Translations under genes and position numbers: made by a program
Origin: CADEED01 sp020442965
GTDB taxonomy: Bacteria; Pseudomonadota; Gammaproteobacteria; Steroidobacterales; Steroidobacteraceae
Assembly: GCA_041395525.1 (NCBI GenBank)
Contig: JAWLAH010000014.1
Location: 17,399 to 81,398 of the forward strand
DNA length: 64,000 nt
Direction: 5' to 3'
The notes under the pieces: generated by a model
What the model was told of the DNA's origin: nothing
What the model saw: only the letters and a program-made list of their open reading frames with translations
Databases searched by the model: none
In this document: one piece after another, positions 52,748-60,742 of the stretch
How positions within the stretch are numbered: position 1 is the stretch's first letter
Layout of the letters: every line of letters starts with the position of its first letter

Positions 52748-53944
52748 TCAAGCATTGCGAACTGCGTGACGAGCCCCAAACCCGGGCAGGGCCGCTGGGG
52801 TAGCCTTGTTGATCGTGAATGCACGCTTGGCGATTTCCTGCGTGAAATCGAGGCCGTGGTACTCAAAGCTCCAGACCTCGTTGTTCCAACGATGATCCCA
52901 CCAGCGCCCGTACATGTTGCGCGCCGGCATTTTGGTGCCACCGCTCAGAAAATCGACCGGATAGTAAACGCCGCCCGGACGAGTGACACGTTCCGCCTCG
53001 ACGATGACCGCGCGCGTGATATGGGCGGGCAACTCGTGGTGCATGATGTAACTAACCACAATGTCGAAATAGCCGTCCGGGAACTTGGTGTCCTCAGCGA
53101 GACGTTGCGCAAAGTTGGCGCCGATACCGAGATTGGCGGCACGCATGTGCGCGTAACGCACCATCGGGCCGCCGATATCGATACCCCAGACCTCGGCATC
53201 CGGGAAGCGCTCCTTCATGGCCGCGGTCATCTGGCCGACACCACAGCCCATATCGAGAATCCGCTTTACCTTGCCGTCTTGCGGCAGAGGAATACGCGCG
53301 GCCGTTCCCTTGTGGATCTGGTCCTGCTCATTGTGACCGATCACCCCAATGTAAAAGCTGTTAGTGCCATAGTGATACATGTGACCGGCGAACGGATCGC
53401 CGACGTAACCACCTGGCTGAATATGGATCTCGTGCCGGGTGTAAGCGGGAACATCCATGCTCGGATTGAGCTCGAGTGCGCCCGGTCCGGCCCGATCGGC
53501 AGCGTCCATCTCGCTCAGATACTCATCGGCGTGTCGATGGAAGTGATCTTGCAATGACTTCCAGGTAACTTGCTGATTGGCCAGCCAGGCCTTCGACGCG
53601 ATGTTGATTGCCGGCTCGTTCTCGACCAACGCGATCAGTTCTTCTTTTGTCAGAGGTGTGGTCGGGTCGATGCCGTTGCGCGCCAGCACGCGCTCCAGTG
53701 CATCGTTCGACGCCTTGCGAATCATCTTGCCATGCATCAACCGAAAGCCTTCCGTAAAATCCTGTTGGCTTTCGAGATCCAGCGTGCCCAGGCGCTCGAG
53801 TCGCCCAACCATACCGCGCGGGTCGTAGTTGCCGGCGATTTGCCCCGCCGCCTGCGCGGCTGCGGCTGCGGCCTGGCTCTTCAACAGACTGCCGAGCGCA
53901 ACCGAAGCTGTAGCGGCACCGAAAAATGTACGACGACCGATCAT
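52748..53944 (-). CDS. SAM-dependent methyltransferase with Tat-type leader
   Basis: This 398-residue protein carries a class I methyltransferase domain with motif I ILDMGCGVGQMT (about 229-240), VWGIDIGGPM and a late GGVYYPVDF. The N-terminus reads GRRTFFGAATASVALGSLL, which has the twin-arginine motif, a hydrophobic core and an AQA-like cleavage region. Export of a SAM-dependent enzyme is unexpected, so the leader may be a membrane anchor or a relic. A strong AGAGGAG ribosome site supports the start. It lies in a probable operon with the 114-residue gene and the FMN-binding gene. Confidence 0.82.
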   Translation of the reverse strand: MIGRRTFFGAATASVALGSLLKSQAAAAAAQAAGQIAGNYDPRGMVGRLERLGTLDLESQQDFTEGFRLMHGKMIRKASNDALERVLARNGIDPTTPLTKEELIALVENEPAINIASKAWLANQQVTWKSLQDHFHRHADEYLSEMDAADRAGPGALELNPSMDVPAYTRHEIHIQPGGYVGDPFAGHMYHYGTNSFYIGVIGHNEQDQIHKGTAARIPLPQDGKVKRILDMGCGVGQMTAAMKERFPDAEVWGIDIGGPMVRYAHMRAANLGIGANFAQRLAEDTKFPDGYFDIVVSYIMHHELPAHITRAVIVEAERVTRPGGVYYPVDFLSGGTKMPARNMYGRWWDHRWNNEVWSFEYHGLDFTQEIAKRAFTINKATPAALPGFGARHAVRNA

Positions 53945-53998
53945 GATGTGATCTCCTCTCGCAAGCGCACGCTTTGGCGCCCTACGGACAATGGGGTG

Positions 53999-54343
53999 TT
54001 AGTCACGCGCTGGGTAGTCGGCGCCGACGCCGCGTATGCCGTCGTTGGCCAGCGAGCCGAGTGTCATTTCGATGAAGCGGCCACGCTCCTGCTCCCACGC
54101 TGCGAGTTCCTGCTCGGTGGGTTGGTATTTCTCGACCATTTCAGACGTGACGCCTGCCTTGGACATGACCGCTTCGAGCACCTTCAAGCGGCGCTTCGTC
54201 GTCCACATCTCGGACCCCATCGCGATCACGCACGACACCAGATTGTCGAGCATCGGGTTACCGAGAAAGACGCCGTTCTTGACGTCCGACGGTATCGCCT
54301 CGACGGTGTAGGTTTGTCGCTTTGTTTCTGGAGTAGTAGCCAT
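53999..54343 (-). CDS. Small unknown protein in the flavin module
   Basis: I do not recognise this 114-residue protein. It starts MATTPETKRQTYTVEAIP at 54343, with AGGAG upstream; the frame extends upstream but without support. It is soluble, helical in the centre (MWTTKRRLKVLEAVMSKAGV) and has a Glu-rich segment (EQELAAWEQERGRFIEM). As the first gene of the minus-strand unit it probably belongs with the methyltransferase and FMN-binding protein. The 165-bp gap to apbE should contain divergent promoters; I see no gene in it. Confidence 0.65.
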   Translation of the reverse strand: MATTPETKRQTYTVEAIPSDVKNGVFLGNPMLDNLVSCVIAMGSEMWTTKRRLKVLEAVMSKAGVTSEMVEKYQPTEQELAAWEQERGRFIEMTLGSLANDGIRGVGADYPARD

Positions 54344-54508
54344 AGTCGTAGGCTCCTTGGCGCAAACGCCATGTGCTGAATCGGAAAGTCGAAAAGGCCG
54401 CGACGCGGCCGACCCGAACCCCTCGCGGCCCGGCTGTCGGTACCGCACGCTCTGACACTATGGCATTCTACGCTGCAGCATGGTCCAGCGCGCACTCAGA
54501 ACCCACAA

Positions 54509-55453
54509 ATGTCCGTCTGTCGGAGTTCTATAGCGTCTCGCGGGCTGGCCATAGCTCCTACCACGACCCAGGTGACCGTGGAGCGGGCGCGGCCGCTACT
54601 CGGAACGATTGTTCGCGTTTTCGTCGGCGGTGTTGCGGCCGCCGTCGCGCACCGCTACATCGACGCAGGTTTTGCAACGATCGCTGAACTGCACGCTCTG
54701 ATGAGCTTTCAGGAAGTTGGTAGTGACGTGAGCAGGCTCAATCGTGAAGCCGCGCGCGAAGCCGTTACTGTCAGCTGGCATACCTACCAAGTCGTGCGGC
54801 TGGCGTTGCAGATGTCCGCTGCATCGTGCGGTCTGTTCGACATTACGACGGCGGCACGCCTCGTCGACGACGGACAGCTGCCGCGGCCCGTCGATGCTCC
54901 CGCGCCGCATCCCGCGGCGTCGTGGCGCGATATCGAGCTGATCGAGCCCGATCGAATCCGCTTTCACCGGCCGCTGTGGATCGACCTCAGTGGAATCGCG
55001 AAGGGCTACGCGGTCGATCGCGCAATTGAACGGATGGCGAATGCCAATGATGATGAGTCTTTGATCGCTCGTGTCAACGCCGGTGGCGACTTGCGGGTGC
55101 ATGGACCGTGGCGCGATCGGGCGCTGCTGCGCGTACCGCATCATCCGCCCGAGCAGCTGCCCGTGATCGAGATCGCTGATGGGAGTTTGGCGAGCAGTGG
55201 CGCAGCGCCGGCATCTTTGCAGCCAACGCAATCCGCGGCACGCGGATCACATTTGAACGGTCGCACACGTGAACGGGTCGACAGTATGCAGTTTGTATCA
55301 GTCGTTGCCCCGCTTTGCGCCGTGGCGGATGCACTGACGAAAGTCGTGTTAGCTGATGCGAGTGCCTCTATTGAAATCCTGAATCAGTATCGAGCGGCTG
55401 CCTTTCTCTTTCACGCGCGCGATGGCTGGCGAACGCTCGGATGCAGCGATTGA
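54509..55453 (+). CDS. apbE: ApbE, FAD:protein FMN transferase
   Basis: ApbE (314 residues) attaches FMN covalently to a threonine of periplasmic target proteins. Recognisable parts are the core start RARPLLGTIVRVFV, VSRLNREA, the metal-binding region IDLSGIAKGYAVDRAI and VNAGGDLRVHG. No clear signal peptide is visible, so export or start choice is open; a downstream GTG before RARPLL is an alternative. Its likely substrate is the FMN-binding protein encoded at 52161-52682. Confidence 0.9.
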   Translation: MSVCRSSIASRGLAIAPTTTQVTVERARPLLGTIVRVFVGGVAAAVAHRYIDAGFATIAELHALMSFQEVGSDVSRLNREAAREAVTVSWHTYQVVRLALQMSAASCGLFDITTAARLVDDGQLPRPVDAPAPHPAASWRDIELIEPDRIRFHRPLWIDLSGIAKGYAVDRAIERMANANDDESLIARVNAGGDLRVHGPWRDRALLRVPHHPPEQLPVIEIADGSLASSGAAPASLQPTQSAARGSHLNGRTRERVDSMQFVSVVAPLCAVADALTKVVLADASASIEILNQYRAAAFLFHARDGWRTLGCSD

Positions 55454-55911
55454 AGCGCGCCACGAGCAGCGCGCGCGTCGGCGTCTTGCCGAAGAGTCGC
55501 CGTCGAACCCTGTACGTGATTTCGATGGGCACCTGGGTCACGGGAGCCGTATGGCTGATCTATCATTACTTCGTGACGAGTGTCGATCAGTTCGGCTTCG
55601 AGAACGTGCACCCCTATCAGCACGGGTGGTTAGTAGCTCATGGCGTCTTTGCCGTGGCTGCGGCCTGGATGTTTGGTGTGCTGTGGCCCAATCACGTCCT
55701 GCGCGGCTGGAAGGCCAAGGTGCGACGAACCTCGGGCGGCTGGTTGTTCGGCGTTGTTACCTGGCTCATGCTGACCGGCGTCGCGCTGTACTACATTGGT
55801 AGCACCGAGTGGCGCGCATGGACCTCGCTCGCGCACTGGATCGTGGGGCTCGCTACGTTATTGCCCTTCTTGATCCACTGGTATACCCGTTCACGGATCG
55901 ATATGCCCTGA
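55441..55911 (+). CDS. Four-helix membrane protein, possible cytochrome b-like (DUF4405-like)
   Basis: This 156-residue protein has four hydrophobic segments with several histidines inside or near helices (WLIYHYFV; HPYQHGWLVAHGVF; SLAHWIVGL; FLIHWYTR), a layout typical of DUF4405-type diheme membrane cytochromes. It overlaps apbE by 13 bp and is probably coupled to it. Proteins of this kind often pass electrons to flavinylated periplasmic domains. Heme binding is an inference. Confidence 0.65.
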   Translation: MQRLKRATSSARVGVLPKSRRRTLYVISMGTWVTGAVWLIYHYFVTSVDQFGFENVHPYQHGWLVAHGVFAVAAAWMFGVLWPNHVLRGWKAKVRRTSGGWLFGVVTWLMLTGVALYYIGSTEWRAWTSLAHWIVGLATLLPFLIHWYTRSRIDMP

Positions 55912-55985
55912 CGCGTACATCGCAACGTCGTGGTACCCGATCGACTGCGCGAGTTGCCCGATTGCAAAGCCACATGGCGCGCGTG

Positions 55986-56714
55986 CTAACGCGAGGTATA
56001 ACCGTCGCCGTCCAGCCAGATCACCCCGGGATCGCTGACGTCGGTGACGATCATGCGCCGCTCGACACGGCCATCGGCATAATTGAGCGTCAGCGTGTAA
56101 CCTTCGATGCGGTAGCGGCCATAGCGATCAGGCGCACGACCGGTCGTGACTACACTGGTCGTTGTACCGGCGCTTTCGTTGCTGGTGGAGGAGCCGCTGC
56201 CGCCACCGCTCGCGAAATTTCCCGCGCGATCGAAACTCAGCGTCGACCAGACGGCGATCGCCGCGTTGCCGCCGATCGCCAGATTGCCGCCGCCCGACAA
56301 GCGCCGATAAGCGCCCACAAGCTGGTAGCCCGCCGGCAACCGATCCAGGGTCTGGGTATAGGTGATCTTCTGCCAGCCCTTGGCCTGCAGAATTTCGATG
56401 GCTTTGCCTGAGCGACGCCAGGTGGTCCAGCTTTTGGGATGCGCCGCCTTGTGGGTCGCGACATCGGTGATCGATTTCAGCGCAGCCATGTCACGCAGCG
56501 CATCGCCGGACTTGAACAGCACGATCGGCGTCGGGTCGAACGTCAGCATGCCGCCATAGCCGACGCGGGTCCTGGTGTCGAACCCGACCGTCTCGATCGC
56601 GTTGCTGAGGCCTGATGCGCTGCTGGCGGCGGAGTTCCCGGCCGCCTGTGCGATCTTCGGATTGGTGGCGAGGAAAGCTAGCGAGACCGCAAGGACGGCT
56701 ATTGTGCTCTTCAC
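55986..56714 (-). CDS. Secreted protein of unknown function
   Basis: This 242-residue protein has a signal peptide (IAVLAVSLAFLATNPKIAQA-AGNS) and a beta-rich body ending in the repeated-strand pattern RYRIEGYTLTLNYADGRVER, which resembles lipocalin-like stress proteins. The start is GTG at 56714 with GAGG nine bases upstream; the upstream open frame has no support. A Gly/Ser-rich linker lies near residue 170. No catalytic motif is visible. Confidence 0.7.
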   Translation of the reverse strand: MKSTIAVLAVSLAFLATNPKIAQAAGNSAASSASGLSNAIETVGFDTRTRVGYGGMLTFDPTPIVLFKSGDALRDMAALKSITDVATHKAAHPKSWTTWRRSGKAIEILQAKGWQKITYTQTLDRLPAGYQLVGAYRRLSGGGNLAIGGNAAIAVWSTLSFDRAGNFASGGGSGSSTSNESAGTTTSVVTTGRAPDRYGRYRIEGYTLTLNYADGRVERRMIVTDVSDPGVIWLDGDGYTSR

Positions 56715-56817
56715 GTCAGTTACCTCGTTGTCGGCAGCAGCGTGCCAACAAAGATTGTGGTCGTACGATTGCGCGCCAGCAAGTCGCCGCGCCTGCCGCA
56801 GCTTGTTTGACAGAGCA

Positions 56818-56831
56818 CGCATTTTTATGCA
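56818..56831. promoter_or_regulatory. ARG-box-like operator upstream of argR
   Basis: CGCATTTTTATGCA (TGCATAAAAATGCG on the other strand) is an inverted repeat with an AT centre that fits the ArgR consensus TGAAT-WWWW-ATTCA at most positions. A second half-site TTATGCA lies at 56846-56852. ARG boxes usually come in pairs upstream of arg genes, so this is a likely autoregulatory operator for argR-argG and the operon. Confidence 0.6.
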
Positions 56832-56855
56832 AGACTTCTGGGATATTATGCACGC

Positions 56856-57326
56856 GTGCCCATCGTTATGCTGAACGATCACCAGCGCGAAACGCGCCGC
56901 GCGGCCATCGTGCGCCTGCTCCGCCAGGCGCCGGTGCGCAAGCAGGCGGATCTCGCGCGACTCTTGCAGCGTGAGGGGCATGCGGTCACTCAATCCTCGA
57001 TCAGTCGGGATCTGCGCGAGCTGGGAGTTCTGAAGGCGAGCGATCGTTACGTGCTGCCGGGCGATGCCGACATCGCCGCGCGCACGCGCGACAACTTCAG
57101 TGCCCTGGCGCAATTCGTCCGCGACGTCCGCACAGCAGGACCGTCGCTCACCGTGGTGAAATGCACAGTCGGTGCGGCGCAGAGCGTGGCGGCTGCCATC
57201 GACAAGAGTGAGTGGCAGGAAGTCGTCGGCACGGTATCGGGCGACGACACCCTATTCCTGGCCACCATCGACGGCCGCGCGCAAGCGCGCCTGGTCGAGC
57301 GTCTCAACCGTATCTTCCGAGTCTGA
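56856..57326 (+). CDS. argR: ArgR, arginine repressor
   Basis: ArgR (156 residues) is the arginine-responsive hexameric regulator. The N-terminal winged helix-turn-helix (QADLARLLQREGHAVTQSSI, SRDLRELGVLKA) and the C-terminal arginine-binding/oligomerisation domain (SLTVVKCTVGAAQSVAAAID, GTVSGDDTLFLA) are intact; the GTVSGDDT motif binds arginine. The start may be GTG at 56856 or ATG at 56868; no clear ribosome site is visible before either. It stands first in the arginine operon, 7 bp before argG. Confidence 0.95.
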   Translation: MPIVMLNDHQRETRRAAIVRLLRQAPVRKQADLARLLQREGHAVTQSSISRDLRELGVLKASDRYVLPGDADIAARTRDNFSALAQFVRDVRTAGPSLTVVKCTVGAAQSVAAAIDKSEWQEVVGTVSGDDTLFLATIDGRAQARLVERLNRIFRV

Positions 57327-57333
57327 GCTCAAC

Positions 57334-58560
57334 ATGACGACTAACAAAGCCCCACCTGCGGGCGCCAAACCCATCGTGCTCGCCTATTCCGGTGGTCTCG
57401 ATACCTCATTTCTGGTGCCGTGGCTCGCAGAACAACACGGCCGGCCAATCATCACGGTGACAGTCGATACCGGGGGTATCGATGCAATGTCAGCCAAGCA
57501 ACTCGAACAACGCGCGCTCGCACTGGGCGCTGTGGCACATCATCAGATTGACGCCCGCGTCGAGTATTTCGAGCAGGTACTGCGCTTTCTCATCATGGGC
57601 AACGTGCGGCGTGGCCAGCTGTATCCGCTTTGCGTGGGTGCCGAGCGGGTCATGCAAGCGCAGACGATTGCACACATGGCGCGCAAGCTGGGCACTAACT
57701 CGATCGCACATGGCTGCACGGCGGCCGGCAATGACCAGGTGCGCTTTGAAGTTGCGCTGCGCACACTGGCACCTGAACTGGAAGTGATCGCGCCGGTACG
57801 CGATCACGCCTTCTCGCGGCAGCAGGAACTCGACTTTCTCGAGGCGCGCAAGTTACCCGTACCGCCCTACGGTGCGGCTTACTCGGTCAACCGCGGACTG
57901 TGGGGCGTCACCATCGGCGGCAGAGAAACGCTGACCTCGACGGGCGGTATTCCCGACAGCGCCTGGGTGCTGTCGAAAGATGCATTCGTCATTCCCCGGC
58001 CCGCCACACAGCACAGCATTCAGTTCGAAAAAGGCCGACCGATCGGCGTCGACGGCGCCACGCTGTCGCCCGTCGCCGTAATCGAGAAACTCGAAGCGCT
58101 GGCCGCACCATACGGCATCGGACGCGGCATTCACCTGGGTGACACGATCATCGGCACCAAGGGCCGGGTGGCATTCGAGGCTCCGGCGGCCGAGACCTTG
58201 TTAGTGGCGCATCGTGAACTCGAGAAGCTCGTGCTCACGGGTCGGCAGCAGCGCATCAAAGAATCGCTGGCGGGTCCGTACGGCGATTGGGTGCACGAAG
58301 GCCAATTGCTCGATCCGGTGTGTCGCGACATCGAGGCATTGTTCATCTCGTCGCAAGAGCGCGTCACCGGCACGGTGCATGTCACGTTCAGACCGGGCAG
58401 CGTGTTTGTGGATGGTGTTGAATCGGCGCACTCGCTGATGACAGCCTCAAAAGGCGTCTATGGCGAGGCGGCAGGCGAATGGACGCCGGCCGACGCACTC
58501 GGCTTCTCCAAGATCGTCTCCCTCACGGGCATGTTCCACGCCCGTGCCGGCCATCAGTAG
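57334..58560 (+). CDS. argG: ArgG, argininosuccinate synthase
   Basis: ArgG (408 residues, ATG at 57334) joins citrulline and aspartate using ATP. The N-terminal ATP-pyrophosphatase motif LAYSGGLDTSFLVPWL and the family blocks GCTAAGNDQVRFEVAL, and AYSVNRGLWGVTIGG are present. It lies between argR and the P-loop protein gene. The family's usual length is near 400. Confidence 0.97.
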   Translation: MTTNKAPPAGAKPIVLAYSGGLDTSFLVPWLAEQHGRPIITVTVDTGGIDAMSAKQLEQRALALGAVAHHQIDARVEYFEQVLRFLIMGNVRRGQLYPLCVGAERVMQAQTIAHMARKLGTNSIAHGCTAAGNDQVRFEVALRTLAPELEVIAPVRDHAFSRQQELDFLEARKLPVPPYGAAYSVNRGLWGVTIGGRETLTSTGGIPDSAWVLSKDAFVIPRPATQHSIQFEKGRPIGVDGATLSPVAVIEKLEALAAPYGIGRGIHLGDTIIGTKGRVAFEAPAAETLLVAHRELEKLVLTGRQQRIKESLAGPYGDWVHEGQLLDPVCRDIEALFISSQERVTGTVHVTFRPGSVFVDGVESAHSLMTASKGVYGEAAGEWTPADALGFSKIVSLTGMFHARAGHQ

Positions 58561-58589
58561 CTCGCCGCTTCCTCCAGGGTAACTAACGA

Positions 58590-59675
58590 ATGCGAACCGT
58601 AATAGTCGATAAAGTTTCCTCCGTGACACAGGCCTGCGGGCTCGGCAACGAAGTGCGGGTGGCAACTGACAACATCCCCGCCGAGGAAGGTGTGGTCGTG
58701 GTCGTCGAAATCCTCACCAACAAATCGAACTACAATACGATCGAGCTGACGAGCGGCCGGATGGCCAAGTGCGTCAAGGGCGATATCGTGGTCGGCGCGC
58801 TCGGCCATCGCAAGGCACTGTTCGGCTATTCGGGCCATGTGCCGAAGAGTGTCCAGACCGGCGACGTCATCCAGATGCTCAACATCGGCGGCGTACTCGG
58901 CATCTGCGATTCGGTCAATCCTGACAAAGGCAAGCCATTCGACTGCCGCGTGATCGGTGGCGTGTTGCAGTTTCCGTATCTCGGCGAACGTATCGGCGTT
59001 CCGGCGCGCGTCGGCTACCGTCAGCTCGACCAGAATGCACCGCTCGATACGCATGGCGTACCCGTCCTGGCACTCGCCGGCACGTGCATGGAAGCGGGCA
59101 AGACCGCCGCGGCGGCGGCAATCATCAGCCGTATGCGCCATCGCGGTCTGCTGATCGATGCATTCAAGGCCACCGGGGTCTCGCTGCGCCGTGACATTCT
59201 GGCATTCGAGGATTCCGGCGCGCGCAACACGTTGATATTCACCGACTTCGGCGTCGTGTCGACGACACGGGAAGTGGGGCCGGCGCTGACGCGCACCATG
59301 ATCTCCGAGCTCTCCGACAAGCGACCGGACGTCATCGTGTTCGAGTTGGGCGACGGATTGTTAGGCACCTATGGGGTCGATTCGATCCTGGCCTGCGAGG
59401 ACATTCGGCAGGCTCTCACAGGTGTCGTGCTGTCCGCTAACGACCCGGTCGCGGCTTACGGCGGCGTCGATATCCTCCGCAAGCGCTTCAAGATCGAGCC
59501 GATCGTGGTGACGGGCCCGGCAACCGACAATGCCGTCGGCGTGCAGATAATCGAGGAACAGCTCAAAGTGCGAGCGTTCAACGCTCTGGCGGCCGGTGCG
59601 GCGCTCGGCGACGCCGTGATCGAAGCGCTCAAACTGACGCGCGCGCGACCCGTGGACGCAGGCGCAGCGGAATGA
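58590..59675 (+). CDS. P-loop protein of the arginine operon (DUF1611/BioD-like)
   Basis: This 361-residue protein has a beta-rich N-terminal domain (about 1-150) and a C-terminal P-loop domain with GTCMEAGKT at residues 164-172, then KATGVSLRRD, a DFGVVST stretch and VIVFELGDGLLGTYG. The P-loop resembles dethiobiotin synthetase/CobQ-type and DUF1611 proteins. As I recall, one DUF1611 protein (DgcN) is reported to acetylate D-glutamate. The gene overlaps argC by four bases, so it belongs to arginine biosynthesis. No acetylglutamate synthase is otherwise visible, so it may supply the N-acyl group; this is a hypothesis. Confidence 0.6.
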   Translation: MRTVIVDKVSSVTQACGLGNEVRVATDNIPAEEGVVVVVEILTNKSNYNTIELTSGRMAKCVKGDIVVGALGHRKALFGYSGHVPKSVQTGDVIQMLNIGGVLGICDSVNPDKGKPFDCRVIGGVLQFPYLGERIGVPARVGYRQLDQNAPLDTHGVPVLALAGTCMEAGKTAAAAAIISRMRHRGLLIDAFKATGVSLRRDILAFEDSGARNTLIFTDFGVVSTTREVGPALTRTMISELSDKRPDVIVFELGDGLLGTYGVDSILACEDIRQALTGVVLSANDPVAAYGGVDILRKRFKIEPIVVTGPATDNAVGVQIIEEQLKVRAFNALAAGAALGDAVIEALKLTRARPVDAGAAE

Positions 59676-60733
59676 CCGAGCGCATCCCCACGGTCGTTCT
59701 CGGCGGCACGGGCTACGTGTCGGGCGAACTATTGCGTTTGATCATTGGGCACCCCCACTTCGACCTCGCTGGAGTCCTGTCCGACAGTCAGCCTGGCGAG
59801 TCGATCGGCAAGGCGTTTCCGCATCTCGCAGCGGTGCTCAGCGACGCGACATTCAAGTCGCAGGCCGAGATCGAACAACTGATCGCCTCGCGGCCCAGGT
59901 CAGCATTGTTCTCGGCGGCGCCACACGGGGCGTCGGCCGCGCTGATCGACCGCCTGCTAACAAGCGCTGAGCGCGCCGGCACCCGGCCGCGCGTCGTCGA
60001 TATCTCCGCGGATTTCCGCTACACCTCGGCGTCGGCCTACGAGGCCGTCTACAAGCACGCCCATGGCGCACCGCAGCGACTCGCGCAATTCAGCTGCGCG
60101 ATCCCTGAGCATCTGCCAACACTGACTACTCCGCATGTCGGTCATCCAGGCTGCTTCTCGACTGCGACCTTGCTCGCAAGCGTCCCCTTGTTAGCCTCTG
60201 GTTGGGTCGAACCAACGCTGTTTGTCGCGGCCGTCACGGGCAGCACGGGCTCCGGTCGCAAGCCCAGCGAGAGCACGCATCATCCGCTGCGCCACAGCGA
60301 CCTGTACTCGTACAACGCGCTCGTGCATCGACACATTCCCGAAATCACCGCCTGCGCCGAGTCCGCCAGCGGCGTCGCTGCGGATTTTGCATTCGTCCCG
60401 CATTCTGGTCCGTTTGCGCGCGGGATTCATGCAACGGTGCAGGCCACTTTGAAATCCAAGCACGACACGGCGCAAGTGATCGGCATGTTGCGCGAGTACT
60501 ATCGGCACTCGCCGTTCGTGCGTGTGCTCGACGCCGCGCCGCGCATGAAGAACATTGTCGCCAGCAACTACGCCCACCTGTCGGCGGTTGCCAACGGCCG
60601 CACGGTCGCGGTGATGAGCGTCGTCGACAATCTGAACAAAGGTGCAGCCGGGGGAGCGGTTCAATGGATGAACCGTCTGTTCGCACTGCCAGAGACGGCC
60701 GGTCTCACTGCTCCCGCAGCCGGCTGGACCTGA
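59672..60733 (+). CDS. argC: ArgC, N-acetyl-gamma-glutamyl-phosphate reductase
   Basis: ArgC (353 residues) reduces acyl-glutamyl phosphate to the semialdehyde with NADPH. The nucleotide-binding GGTGYVSGELLRLI is at the N-terminus, the catalytic Cys161 lies in HVGHPGCFSTAT, and the conserved GSTGSGRKPSESTHHP loop and FVPHSGPFARGIHAT follow. The start overlaps the preceding stop (ATGA). The acyl group accepted (acetyl or succinyl) is not readable. Confidence 0.96.
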   Translation: MTERIPTVVLGGTGYVSGELLRLIIGHPHFDLAGVLSDSQPGESIGKAFPHLAAVLSDATFKSQAEIEQLIASRPRSALFSAAPHGASAALIDRLLTSAERAGTRPRVVDISADFRYTSASAYEAVYKHAHGAPQRLAQFSCAIPEHLPTLTTPHVGHPGCFSTATLLASVPLLASGWVEPTLFVAAVTGSTGSGRKPSESTHHPLRHSDLYSYNALVHRHIPEITACAESASGVAADFAFVPHSGPFARGIHATVQATLKSKHDTAQVIGMLREYYRHSPFVRVLDAAPRMKNIVASNYAHLSAVANGRTVAVMSVVDNLNKGAAGGAVQWMNRLFALPETAGLTAPAAGWT

Positions 60734-60742
60734 GCCGATCGC

